Source of the DNA: Pyrrhosoma nymphula
Lineage: Eukaryota > Arthropoda > Insecta > Odonata > Coenagrionidae
Direction of reading: 5' to 3'
Assembly: GCA_963573305.1 (NCBI GenBank)
Contig: OY754333.1
Span: forward strand, 19,589,013-19,653,012
Length of the DNA: 64,000 nt
Each line of letters opens with the position of its first letter. Within the stretch, counting starts at the first letter, position 1. Shown one piece after another: positions 22,002-31,338 of the stretch. The notes under the pieces were generated by a model. That model was given only the letters and a program-made list of their open reading frames with translations, searched no databases and was not told the DNA's origin. The position numbers were made by a program, and so were the translations under genes.

Positions 22002-23138
22002 TCGGGGGAAACCAAAGAAATGCTGTCACCAAGAACATTACCCAGGCGAAGCGAGCGAGAGAGAAAGCTAAAAAAATTCGGCGAAGATTGGATTACGACG
22101 TAATAGATCAGGTGTACAACGACCCCGAGCATCCTGCAAGTTTTTCAACTATCGCAAAGTTACACAAGGCTACGGGAATTGGACGAAAGGTAATTCGCGA
22201 GTGGTTGGAGGGTCAGGAGACGTACACTCGACACAAGCCCGCGAGAAAAAAGTTTGCGAGAAATCATTACAATGTGTCGTATATAGACGAGTGCTGGCAG
22301 AGTGATTTGAATGATATGCGACATTTGAAAAAATTCAACAAGGGCTACGCGTACATTTTAACAGTTATTGATATTTTCTCTCGTTATAGTTTCGCAAAAC
22401 CGTTACGAAGTAAGAAGGCGGACGAAATTGTAAATGCTTTCAGGGAAATATTTCGACAGACGGCCACTAAAAATTCAAAGCGATAAAGGCGGCGAATTTG
22501 TCAACTCGAAATTTAGAAATTTTCTTTCCAGTCGCGGAATAAAATTTTATACTACCAATAACCCAGATGTCAAGGCTAGTATCGTGGTACGCTTCAACCG
22601 CACTCTGAAATCTAAAATGTACAAGTACTTTACAAAATACTCGACAAATAATTATATAGATATCCTCCCTAAATTGGTTAGTAGCTTTAATAAGAGCGTT
22701 CATTCGAGCACAGGTTTCGCACCAGCCAATGTTAATGAAAAGAATGCATTCGCTGTTGCTAGCCGGAAGTTGTCGACCGTGGGAAAAAAAGCTAAATTTA
22801 ACGCAGGTAACTATGTGAGAATAAGCAAGGAGCGGCTTCCCTTCACGAAAGGTTATACAGCTAATTACACTAGCGAAATATTTCAAGTAACTAGCGTGGA
22901 TCCAACGAGAGAGATACCCACCTACAAGTTGTAGGATCTGAACGGAGAAGATATAAGCGGTAGTTTTTATCCAGAAGAGTTAGTAAAGGTTAGGGTTTCC
23001 CAAGAGACGGAATATAAGATTGAAAAAATTCTAAAACGAAGGGGGCGAGGTAGAAATTTAGAGTATTTCGTAAAGTGGCTTGGAAATCCCCCATCATTCA
23101 ATTCTTGGATTTTCGCTTCTTCCGTTCGTAAATTATGA
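21869..23138 (+). pseudogene. INT: Polinton retroviral-type integrase with chromodomain, broken
   Basis: N-terminal helix-turn-helix-like region (FSTIAKLHKATGIGRKVI). The catalytic core follows, with DECWQSDLNDM (first Asp), YILTVIDIFSRYSF, SDKGGEFVN (second Asp) and KASIVVRFNRT. In the last, the catalytic Glu of the usual VxRFN-type motif is Val (codon 22587-22589). A C-terminal chromodomain is readable at about 23009-23125 (YKIEKILKRRG, YFVKWLG, SWI). Chromodomains can tether integrases to modified histones. Breaks are a frameshift near 22455-22480 and a TAG at 22932. The terminal TGA overlaps the ATG of the next gene. The start is uncertain, with no other good ATG downstream. Confidence 0.92.
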
Positions 23139-24226
23139 ACGATTTTTATATCACGCTGCCTAGCGATAGTTCTAAACAGTTTTTTCCAAACAATACTATT
23201 TCACACTACCGCACAAAGTTATCGCACCACATAGATATAAAAAATGACGAGTGGCAGGTGGGTTTGGCCGAGATTTCCATTCCTTCAATAGATGCGAGTG
23301 TGCATTCTCGACGCGTTAGAGAAGAAATTGATACTCCTCCTGAATCATTACCAGGAAATACAAATGTACTCGAAGACGATGATGTTAGAGAAGAAGATAC
23401 AATTGTTACTCCTCCTCCATCAAAGGATAATAGGACCCGGACCGAAGATGGGATGGTTCGTGGTGAGAAAGGTGGATCTCAGGATGAGGTTATAATTAAA
23501 TTAAAGAGCGGAACATTTTTCATCATTCCAAACGGGGTTTATGATAGTGTAGCTTTCGCTTTCGCGGAACCATTCATGAGTGCTTCTGCAGTTGATAGGA
23601 CAGAAATTGCAGATGATGTAAAGCATTACGTAGAAAGAGTAATATATCGGAGGGGTATGGGTGGAATAGATGAACGCACATCAGCCACCGGTGTGCGGAT
23701 TATAAGTAAACACGTTAAATATACGTTACCACCTGGGATGTATAACACATTCAACGAATTATTCAATAAAACTCTGACAACCTTTAACAGTATGCGAAAA
23801 AATAAAATAAAAGAAGATCTCGAATTATTATCGACAGTTCTAATAATATTGTTAGAGGAAACGTCAACACGTGGTTTAGACAATATTGTTGCGCAAGCTA
23901 CAGAACTACTCCGTAGTAATAAAATGGGTAATAATAATAGAGGAAAGAGAAGTATCGTACCTAATCCCGCAAATATTTACGTTTACAGCGATATAATCAA
24001 ACCTCAACTCGTGGGTGATTCTGTGAGTCCATGTATTCGCATACTTAATATCGAGTCAGGTGCGTATCAAATATTCAACCCTATATATTATTTTCCCGTG
24101 GAGAAAAGTAATATAGAGAGTGTGGAAATTCTCTTGGCAGATAAACTAGGCGAAAGAATTAACTTCCGTGCTGGAGAACAATCCTCTATTGCTGTTTTGC
24201 ACTTTATAATCAAGCGAAACAATTAG
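23135..24226 (+). CDS. Probable minor capsid (penton-like) protein
   Basis: An uninterrupted 363-residue frame starting at an ATGA overlap with the integrase stop. The N-terminus (MNDFYITLPSDSSKQFFPNN, then WQVGLAEISIP) is the signature opening of a conserved animal Polinton gene usually regarded as the penton/minor capsid protein. A low-complexity acidic insert (residues about 60-115) contains two EEDTI/TPP-type repeats. The later part is beta-rich in appearance, with a VKYTLPPGMYNTF block. By family knowledge it would sit at capsid vertices. The penton assignment is likely but not proven by sequence alone. Confidence 0.72.
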   Translation: MNDFYITLPSDSSKQFFPNNTISHYRTKLSHHIDIKNDEWQVGLAEISIPSIDASVHSRRVREEIDTPPESLPGNTNVLEDDDVREEDTIVTPPPSKDNRTRTEDGMVRGEKGGSQDEVIIKLKSGTFFIIPNGVYDSVAFAFAEPFMSASAVDRTEIADDVKHYVERVIYRRGMGGIDERTSATGVRIISKHVKYTLPPGMYNTFNELFNKTLTTFNSMRKNKIKEDLELLSTVLIILLEETSTRGLDNIVAQATELLRSNKMGNNNRGKRSIVPNPANIYVYSDIIKPQLVGDSVSPCIRILNIESGAYQIFNPIYYFPVEKSNIESVEILLADKLGERINFRAGEQSSIAVLHFIIKRNN

Positions 24227-24249
24227 TTGATTCATCATTGAGCATCGAG

Positions 24250-24693
24250 ATGGCTCCGACAGCGGATCGATATTATGCTTATTACGCGAAACAGGTGGGG
24301 GGAGAGATAGGACCGACCTATAGAGCATCGTATCGCATGCAAAAAGGGCTTGGCATTGGTAGTTTTCTCACTGGTTTGTGGCGTTTTGCAAAGCCTTTAC
24401 TGTTTAGCGGGTTGAAGACTGTGGGGAAAGAGGCTGCGAGCGCGGAAGCCGCTGCGATCGCCGATCTAGGAACAAAACCGGTCAAGGAGATTTCACGTAA
24501 TAGATTAAACGAGGCGGGCCAAAACTTGAAGCGGGAAGCCGAGGAAAAGTTGCAGAATATGAAAGGTGGCCGATTAAGGATTGCGAAACGACCTCGATTG
24601 AAGAAAATAAAAACTAGCGTTGCGAAAGCAGAGCGTCATTCGTCGAGAGGGCGAGGAAGGGAAAGGAGCGTTCAGAGAGATATTTTTTCATAA
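24250..24693 (+). CDS. Basic minor virion protein (conserved in Polintons)
   Basis: A frame of about 147 residues. I chose the ATG at 24250 (MAPTADRYYAYYAKQ), since the frame upstream lacks an ATG. It shows a Tyr-rich N-terminus, then QKGLGIGSFLTGLWRFAKPL (Gly-rich amphipathic/hydrophobic helix), a charged middle and an Arg/Lys-rich tail (GRLRIAKRPRLKKIK, SSRGRGRER). This architecture recurs beside the capsid gene in animal Polintons and resembles core or cement proteins of adenovirus-like particles. Its TAA shares a base with the next gene's ATG (TAATG). Confidence 0.6.
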   Translation: MAPTADRYYAYYAKQVGGEIGPTYRASYRMQKGLGIGSFLTGLWRFAKPLLFSGLKTVGKEAASAEAAAIADLGTKPVKEISRNRLNEAGQNLKREAEEKLQNMKGGRLRIAKRPRLKKIKTSVAKAERHSSRGRGRERSVQRDIFS

Positions 24694-25980
24694 TGACGGA
24701 GCATATGCTGAGTTCGTTGGATTTATTCCAACCTAATCAGCCCATACAGACTAACATTTTAGCAAAACGTCTAGTTTCGTACAAACCTATTTCCTCGCTA
24801 GATAATGGTTCAGTTATCGAATTTTTGATAAAAGATTCTGGTGATGCGTACAAGGATTTGAATAGTATATTCCTCAGACTAAAAGTGAAACTGTAAGAAA
24901 AATCTCGTAGATTTTGGGGCGAGTGATGTAGCTAATCAACCGGGGGTTGTCAAAAATATTCTACACTCTTTATTCGAACACTGCAGTGTTTATTTCAATG
25001 GAACTTTGGTGACTCCTTCGGAGGATAATTATCAATACAGAAGCTATTTCGAAAACGTGCTAAACTATGGTGTGGATGCCAGCAGAACGCACTTGCGTAA
25101 CGTTGGATGGGAATTGGACACGGGCTCGGATATCAACAAAACTGATTCCTCAAACTCTGGGTACGTGAAGCGAAAAGGTTGGTTTAAAAACAGTGCGGAA
25201 GTCGAGAAATACGGAAAGTTACATGTAGACGTTTTCAATTAAAATCAATTGGTGCTCAATGGCGTAGACATTGGCATTAGATTAATGCTCTCAAACTCCA
25301 ACTTCTATCTTATGGAAAAGGACGGTTTGATGAGAATCTTAGATGCCACCCTATACGTCCAACATTTCGACATCAATCCTTAAATATTAGTAGCGCATAA
25401 TAAAATGTTAGAAAAAACTAATTGCAAATATCATTACAAACGAACGGAGATGAAAACTTTTACGATTCCCTCTGGGGTCGAACTTTAAACATAGACAATG
25501 CCATCACCGGTAGAATTACAAACGTTATAATATTCGCGATGGTAGATAACGAAGCGTATGCAGGCCACCTTGAAAAAAATCTGTTTGCGTTATCCCACTA
25601 TTCGCTAGAAAATTTTTCTCTTTACATTAACGGTGTTCAAACACCCGCTGAATGACTACAATGTAGCTTTACCAGTAAAAATTATTGGGCACGTGCTTAT
25701 GATACTATATTCTCCGGAAGTGGAATAAAACATTACAATAAAGGTAATCAAATAACTTACGATATGTTTGGACACGGTTATTTTATGCTCGTATTTGACC
25801 TCACACCTGACGATTCCGGGGCGAGGACTATGTTAGTCTTGGAGATAGAGGCGTGGTTAGAATCGAGGCTAAATTCGATAGAGAATTGGATAAAACCGTG
25901 ACGTGCTTGCTCTTTGCCGAATACGATGCTAGCTTAGAAATAGATAAAAACAAACGTGATCACAAATTTTTAGTATCGAC
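24693..25980 (+). pseudogene. Polinton major capsid protein (double jelly-roll), broken
   Basis: The opening (MTEHMLSSLDLFQPNQPIQT, then DSGDAYKDLNSIFLRLKVKL) and later blocks (HCSVYFNGTLVTP, YRSYFENVLNYG, MRILDATLYVQHF, YDTIFSGSGI, YFMLVFDLTPDD, KTVTCLLFAEYDASLEIDKN) match the hexon-like major capsid protein of Polintons in order and spacing. It would form the icosahedral shell. At least five lesions are present: a frameshift near 24893, stops at 25240 and 25381, a frameshift near 25480, a stop at 25653 and a frameshift near 25850. The gene ends at the protease start without an obvious stop in frame. Total length, about 430 codons, is normal. Confidence 0.9.
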
Positions 25981-26484
25981 ATGGATAGCGTGCAGATTGA
26001 TGGGCTATTGCGGGCATATAAAGAGTTTTGCGGAGTCTATCCTTCCGACAAATTACCTCACTCCCCGAGAAACGGTATATACGTAATAAATTTGGACCCT
26101 TCCCACTTGCCTGGGTCTCACTGGGTAGCAGTTTACATAAATGGTCTATTTGTCGAATATTTCGACTCCTACGGACTAAAACCTTTCGTTGAAAACATAT
26201 TAGAATTTTTAAAACATTTCAATCTCACTCATAATCGTGTTCAGATACAAAGCTATCATTCTGCCATTTGTGGAGAATACGTTTGTCTATACGCGCTATC
26301 GAAATCACTTGGTGAAACACTACACGAATTCCTAGATCAATTTTATCATACGATTCCTCATCTGAACGATTGTCGAGCCCTCCGACTATTTCAACACAAC
26401 TTCAACGCGTTGAGGGAGAAGAGTACCTGTTACCCACTAGCTCAACGTTGTTGTTCTAGAATAAAAAGTGGATACTTTGAGTGA
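25981..26484 (+). CDS. PRO: Adenain-like cysteine protease (virion maturation)
   Basis: An intact 167-residue frame. The catalytic set of the adenovirus-type (C5/Ulp1-like) protease is visible: His47 in GSHWVAVYI, Asp62 in EYFDSYG, Gln90 in VQIQ, and Cys97 in SAICGEYVCLYA. The Gln-to-Cys spacing of seven equals that of adenain. It would cleave virion proteins during particle maturation. It follows the major capsid gene directly. This is one of few Polinton genes here with frame and all active-site residues preserved. Confidence 0.92.
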   Translation: MDSVQIDGLLRAYKEFCGVYPSDKLPHSPRNGIYVINLDPSHLPGSHWVAVYINGLFVEYFDSYGLKPFVENILEFLKHFNLTHNRVQIQSYHSAICGEYVCLYALSKSLGETLHEFLDQFYHTIPHLNDCRALRLFQHNFNALREKSTCYPLAQRCCSRIKSGYFE

Positions 26485-26515
26485 GGGTGAACATTAGAGA
26501 AAAAACTCCCGAAAG

Positions 26516-27046
26516 ATGCAGATCATCGCAGCGGTGACATTTTCAAAGGGGAAAGTGATAGAGCTCGCTGCCGTTGACGTGGATTCCAGTCGGATGTTTT
26601 GGGGTAGCTTTAAAAAGTATGGGAAGATCGTTGGTGCTGGTAAGAAGCTCAGGTTACATGACCCGCTAAACTGTGATGAGACGAGCTTCGACAATGGTTT
26701 CATCTCGCACGTGGAGCTACTGCCGGCATTGGAATCCATCATTGAAGGTGCCACGGCGTTGTATGCATTTAGCGAAGCTGAATGTGAATTCCTCACAGAT
26801 CTCACCGGGCGTACCTTCATCTCTATGAAAAAAGAGTTGAATTCCCCCTCTCCTGAGAAATGCTCCTTCCCCGCCTTCTCCTGTCTCAATCCATGCCATA
26901 AATTAAGGAACAGTACGTGCGCATTAAGGGATGCGCATTCATTGGCGCAGTGGTTTCAGTACAATCGTCTAAAAGTGGAAGTCGATCCTTGCCCCTCCAT
27001 AGATGACAACTGCTCCCCTACCCCTCCTCCTCCAAAACCTTCATAG
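26516..27046 (+). CDS. Unassigned Polinton protein with Cys/His-rich core
   Basis: An intact 176-residue frame. The N-terminal half has alternating hydrophobic strands (IIAAVTFSKGKVIELAAVDV). The centre reads FLTDLTGRTF, and then a Cys-rich block (CSFPAF, CLNPCHKLRNSTCALRDAHSL) could bind metal. The tail is Pro-rich (TPPPPKPS). I have the impression of similar proteins in arthropod elements, with a C...C.H...CA pattern, but cannot name the family. Its stop at 27044-27046 precedes the next gene by about 30 bp. Function unknown. Confidence 0.6.
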   Translation: MQIIAAVTFSKGKVIELAAVDVDSSRMFWGSFKKYGKIVGAGKKLRLHDPLNCDETSFDNGFISHVELLPALESIIEGATALYAFSEAECEFLTDLTGRTFISMKKELNSPSPEKCSFPAFSCLNPCHKLRNSTCALRDAHSLAQWFQYNRLKVEVDPCPSIDDNCSPTPPPPKPS

Positions 27047-27078
27047 TGACATTATTCAATGTCCAACCATCAGTCGAT

Positions 27079-27660
27079 ATGGAACAGTCGCAAGGAGAGG
27101 TCGTGACATCTCCTCCGTCTAAGCGGAAGAGACCGGCTAATCGAATTCCTAACTTTACTTCTGACAATAAGAACATTCTCTTGCAATCCGTGTATAATTT
27201 AAATGTGGGGAGAACAAAGAGTGTCTGTGTGGGTTATGATCCCAATAGGGACTTTGAACCTGTAGTACAATTTTCCCATATGAATAAAAAAAGTCTTGTA
27301 ATTACTAGCAGTGAATGGACAAATGTTGTAAATAACCAGCATATAGTGAGTGATTATTTTTCCACCGGCACAAAACAGCCGCTTTCTGTATCATTTATCT
27401 CCTTTGCAAATTTCTTTCGGAAGAGACATTTGTCGATTAAGCGAGACAATAGTTCGTTTAATTTAAATTTTGAAGAGTGGAATTATTTAAGTACACTGTC
27501 CAATTTAATAATAATTATTCTTAAGAATATCTCAGCATTGTGTGGAGTGGTAAAAGAATTTGTTTCCAGCTTTAAAACTGGAAACTTTGTCAAGCCATTG
27601 AAATGTAAATTAGATTTGGAAAGATTGGAATCTGAGATGATACTCGTAGCAAATGAATGA
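27079..27660 (+). CDS. Unassigned Polinton protein, last gene of the cluster
   Basis: About 193 residues from the ATG at 27079 (MEQSQGEVVTSPPSKRKRP); the frame extends upstream only to a GTG. It has an early basic cluster (SKRKRP) that could be a nuclear signal. Blocks such as FEPVVQFSHMNKKSLVITSSEW and FANFFRKRHLSIK follow, then a hydrophobic helix (YLSTLSNLIIIILKNI). It is intact, contains no enzymatic motif I recognise, and ends the rightward gene array. Its placement at the end of the late-type genes suggests a virion or accessory role only by context. Confidence 0.55.
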   Translation: MEQSQGEVVTSPPSKRKRPANRIPNFTSDNKNILLQSVYNLNVGRTKSVCVGYDPNRDFEPVVQFSHMNKKSLVITSSEWTNVVNNQHIVSDYFSTGTKQPLSVSFISFANFFRKRHLSIKRDNSSFNLNFEEWNYLSTLSNLIIIILKNISALCGVVKEFVSSFKTGNFVKPLKCKLDLERLESEMILVANE

Positions 27661-27701
27661 AAAAGTAATCATAAAGTATATCCTAGCTATACTCTGATTA
27701 C

Positions 27702-27720
27702 GTGTGTGTGTGTGTGTGTG
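27702..27720. repeat. (GT)n microsatellite
   Basis: Nine to ten GT units directly after the last Polinton gene. Confidence 0.9.
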
Positions 27721-28238
27721 AAAAGATGTCCACCCAATGACTCATATTTGAGCGAGTTGGATATTCTTTTTTTTTTATAATTTGTCAAACCCTGGCATCG
27801 GTTAACTCCGTGTAATTTGGCAGATTATCGGGACGAGTACTTCTGTGGATTCTGATGATGATTCACTGCAATTGATGTGCAGTGAAGTAATGACAGCAGC
27901 AAACAAATGCTGTAACATATGGCATTCATAAATAACCAACTCTACTCGCGAGAGATATACTTAACCCTCTCCCTCTTAACTCGGCCGAAACCGGCCATAT
28001 GTTGTTCTCTGGCCGCTCGGCGAATTTAAATGCCCACTATCCCCAGTTTTCAACCTATTAATTCGCAAGTGAGATCAACCGTGTTCGTAAGTTTCCTTTT
28101 TAAATTTAACCCTCAAATTGTGAAACAGTTTTGGTAATATCATAAAATATTTTGATAATAAATAGTTTTTATCTACTTTTAGACCTACCTCCAGGTTTCT
28201 AGCTCATGCTCGTGAGTAGCCTCCATTTCAGCATAGAC

Positions 28239-29912
28239 CTATCTGTGGTACTCGAAGAAACACCCAACTTTAAACAATGGTAAATCACAGTCATGGCATT
28301 TCCAAGAGGTTTCTACACTTCTTCCAGCAGTTGTCTTCCTTTTTTGGGCACTACAGCAAGCACACACTCTTTTTCTTCCGTTAATTTTCACTAGATGGTG
28401 GGGGGTGACCGGAAAACTTACGGCACCACGTAATGTCTTTTGCGACCTAATATCTTGCGGGAGGAGTAGTTCCCTATCATCCGTCTGTATAGAGCTAGAC
28501 GAAAGTCTTTTTGTGTTGTCCCATGCTTCGAGGTTGAAGGAAAATTTGTTTCTTTATAAAGTATGTAACTATTTACAATGGCTGTGTTCATTACGAACGC
28601 GAAAATATATTTCCACCTTTTCTTGGTCTTCCTTCCGAAATCATAGTAAGACCTATTCTGATCGGCTCTATAAACTCCACCCATAAATCTATTATATCTT
28701 ACTATTGATTCTGGGCATGGAATCAGAACTTGTTTGTTACCCATCCTCGTTTTCTTGGGAATCATCAAACACTTTTGGATCGCAGTTTGTCGATAGAACA
28801 CAAATGTCTCGTCTGTCATGCCAGAAAGTTACCGTCACTTCTGCTAATTGTAAAATTTTACTTTCACCTCGTTTAAGTTTAAGGCTCTTGGGATGTTTGA
28901 ATTCAACTGGCCATTCTTTACGTGTTGGTCAAGTAGTAGCGCAAGAATAAGTTTTACTTTTATAAAGTTCTTTCATAAGAGAAACGCTTGAAAAAAAACT
29001 GTCGAAATAAACGTGATGGTTCTTACCAAGGTGCTTTTCAAGTAAATTCATCACAACTTGGTTTCCTAACAGCATTTCTTTATTTCTACTTTCTTTCTTG
29101 CCCAAATATACATTCCCTTCTAAAACATAACCGCTCGGACTCGCCAACACCCAAATTTTAAAACCCCATTTTGTTGGCTTTGATTTGACGTACTGTTTTA
29201 TATGGTGACGTCCTTTAAATCCCACCATCGCTTCGTCGATAGCTAAATCACGATCAGGCTGGTAATTTTCATGGAAAGTATCTAAAACATCTAGTACTGG
29301 TCTCAGCTTTTGAAGGATATCAAAACCAACATCACTTTCTTTTTTCTCTTTTCTGATATCACTTACATGAAAATATTTTGTTATGTCCGTAAATCTACTG
29401 TAAGTCATACATTTTCGAATCAGAGGGCAGTCTATATCCTCACTTCTCCAGTAGTCTTCACTTTCCGGCAGATCAAACACCCCCATATATACCATGACAC
29501 CAAAATACGCTCTGATTTCCTCATAGGTAACGTTAACCCAATGCCTATCATTCTTTCCTGAACCGCTTAACATGTGCATTAAATAATCTAATTCACTCGA
29601 CCCAATGGGCAAGTCGTGCTTTGGCCCCATTCCTCCATTAAAAACACAAGGAACGTTATACAGTAATGAATATTCCCATTTGGATGGAAGTGTACTTTCA
29701 CCTGTCGCATCACTAACACTGGGAGTATAATCCTCTTCTATGTCACTATCACCTGAACTGGCACTTTCAAGCAATTCCTCCGCTTCATCCGAAGAACTCG
29801 AACACCCTGTATCACCAAGGAAATCGTCTCTGTCCACTTCTCTCGCTATAGCGTCCTCACTCAAAGAAGCCATGGTTAGAACTGGGGGGCATTTGGGAAG
29901 ATATTTTTTCAT
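28239..29912 (-). pseudogene. piggyBac-family transposase, frameshifted
   Basis: The first frame (29912-28929, 327 residues) has an acidic N-terminus and the DDE core motifs LAIDEAMVGFKGR and VYFDSFFSSV (first and second catalytic Asp). After a break near 28930 the next frame holds FWHDRRDICVLSTN. Another shift near 28835 leads to the 28819-28418 frame with MGGVYRADQNRSYYDFG. The family motif here is GVDxxDQ, so the first Asp, the third catalytic residue in piggyBac, is Tyr. A final shift near 28410 gives the C-terminal Cys-rich domain (VCACC, WKCHDCDLPL, GCFFEYH) ending at TAG 28239. It would cut and paste at TTAA. This copy is inactive. Confidence 0.92.
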
Positions 29913-30373
29913 TAGGGCTGTGATTTATCTCATTGCGAAGCATATGAGTTAGTGATGGTGGTCATCCAAGAAGAAAACTCAGTATGTAGATATGAGAGTC
30001 ACTCCTAAACAATCCAAGGCAGGCGTGGTGTTTTCATCTTTTTTCGTCCCATAAAGTGTCCCTTACAACCCACTCGTGAAACCGTGTGTCATCTGCTCTC
30101 TACGACAAGGCCTCTTCTAAAAGGGCTTTCGTGATGACTCGAGAATATTCCCTCATCACTTCGCTGGTGAGAAAACGCTAGCCCAAACACCCAAATGGAT
30201 TTCGGGCTCTTTCGGGTTTCGTGGCTGAGACAATGGGGCTCTGTTTCAACTGATAGGAGTTAATGAAAAGGCAGATGCTTGCGTAGGCAACGATAAACAT
30301 TCATAAGATAAAACAGATGCCTATGAAGCTCAAAAGAGTGCCCTTGGCCGGTCAAACCACGAGCAGAGCAACA

Positions 30374-30441
30374 CGGGCGGTTTCGGCCGACTTAGTAGGG
30401 AGAGAAAAATCGACGGCCGGTTTCGGCCGACTTAAGAGGGA
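30374..30441 (-). repeat. Subterminal repeats of the piggyBac right end
   Basis: Two inverted-orientation copies of the CTTAASTCGGCCGAAACCGGCC block, 41 bp apart; the left end has one. GGCC-GAAA-CCGGCC is itself partly palindromic. Likely transposase-binding sites, by analogy with subterminal motifs of other piggyBac elements. Confidence 0.7.
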
Positions 30442-30483
30442 GCGCGTTTTTGGGCATTTAAACTTCAGAAGGGAAAGGGTTAA

Positions 30484-30880
30484 GAGTGTATTTTAGAAAT
30501 TCTACATGAAAAACGAACTGAAAATACTTCTTAAGGATATTTACACGGAGATTTGGAGCTTATGTTAATATTGTAATAGAAATTGTTAGAAACTTTGTAC
30601 ACAAAAATAAACTTTGTTAATAATAATTGATAATACAAAAAATGTTAGTAATAATAAATTATAATATATATGAAAAAACAATAAATTTGTAAAACCCATC
30701 CTCTGTGTTTTTTATTTTAAATGAAACCTTTCCTAATAAATAAGAACAAGAAAGTTTTTTTATTCAGAACAAAGAAATAGCAGATGATGTAAGAAAAAAG
30801 GTTTAAGATTGAAACCTCTCTAAAAGAACATAGTCATCATCAATGGGGGTAATGGAGGGGGTGGTCAGCTCGTGGTGGTC
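30484..30880. other. AT-rich right arm of the Polinton
   Basis: Non-coding, rich in AATAAA-like and A-run sequence, between the piggyBac and the right terminal repeat. I see no ORF. Confidence 0.6.
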
Positions 30881-31332
30881 GCTGTGGATAGGGAAGTTAA
30901 CCTGGGAGGGGGTAGTTGACGCAAAACTAATGTTTCATAACTAATGCACATCTGGAGAGTGTTGCAACGTATACTTGATGTTTCATCATTCACGCTGGGA
31001 AATGGGTCAAGGGGGAGTTTCGCAACGTCAACTCGTGGTTTTCATGACAATCACGCTCACATCTGGGGAGTGTTGCAACGTATACTTGATGTGTCATCAT
31101 TCAATCTGGGGATTGGGTAAAGGGGGAGGGATAATTGCGCATCGTCAACGGGCGACGTAGATCGTCGGAGTGGTTCTGCTTAGGCTCGTGGAGAGTGGGA
31201 AAGCATTTGCGTCATGTGGCCTCAAAGGTTGAATATTGAGGTGGAGGGGGGGATTGATTGGCTGGGACGGCGTCGCTGAATCTACATTCCTGCATAAATT
31301 AAGTGGCCCAGGACATAGAAACGCCTTCTACT
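30881..31332 (-). repeat. Right terminal inverted repeat of the Polinton
   Basis: Reverse complement of the left repeat, about 450 bp, with a single copy of the 72-bp end unit. Diverged by scattered substitutions. The open frame 30975-31160 and its twin 15251-15436 are products of the repeat, not genes. Confidence 0.9.
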
Positions 31333-31338
31333 AATGCG

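Larger units (their letters stand above)
27961..30483 (-). mobile_element. piggyBac-type transposon nested in the Polinton
   Basis: Bounded by TTAA at 27961-27964 and 30480-30483, the invariant piggyBac target duplication. Inverted ends are CCCTCTCCCTC and its right counterpart CCCTTTCCCTT. A subterminal motif CTTAASTCGGCCGAAACCGGCC occurs near the left end (27973-27996) and twice in inverted orientation near the right end (30374-30402, 30415-30441). It encodes one transposase on minus. The interruption falls in the Polinton's right non-coding arm, not in a gene. Confidence 0.93.
15007..31332 (+). mobile_element. Polinton/Maverick element with nested piggyBac
   Basis: The 16.3-kb element is flanked by the 6-bp direct repeat AATGCG (15001-15006 and 31333-31338). 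It begins AGAAG-GGCG and ends CGCCTTCTACT, so both termini read 5'-AG inward. 6-bp duplications and AG ends are Polinton hallmarks. The terminal inverted repeats are about 450 bp. Inside, all on plus, are DNA polymerase B, an unknown, packaging ATPase, a small hydrophobic-tail protein, a coiled-coil protein, integrase, a penton-like protein, a basic virion protein, major capsid, protease and two unknowns. Tight spacing, with ATGA or TAATG overlaps between several genes, is virus-like. Multiple genes are broken. A piggyBac occupies 27961-30483. Confidence 0.95.

Noticed and set aside
27848..27900. Hammerhead-like CTGATGA with CACTGC/GCAGTG stem
   Set aside because: The stem is followed by AAGT rather than GAAA in register, so the core is incomplete.
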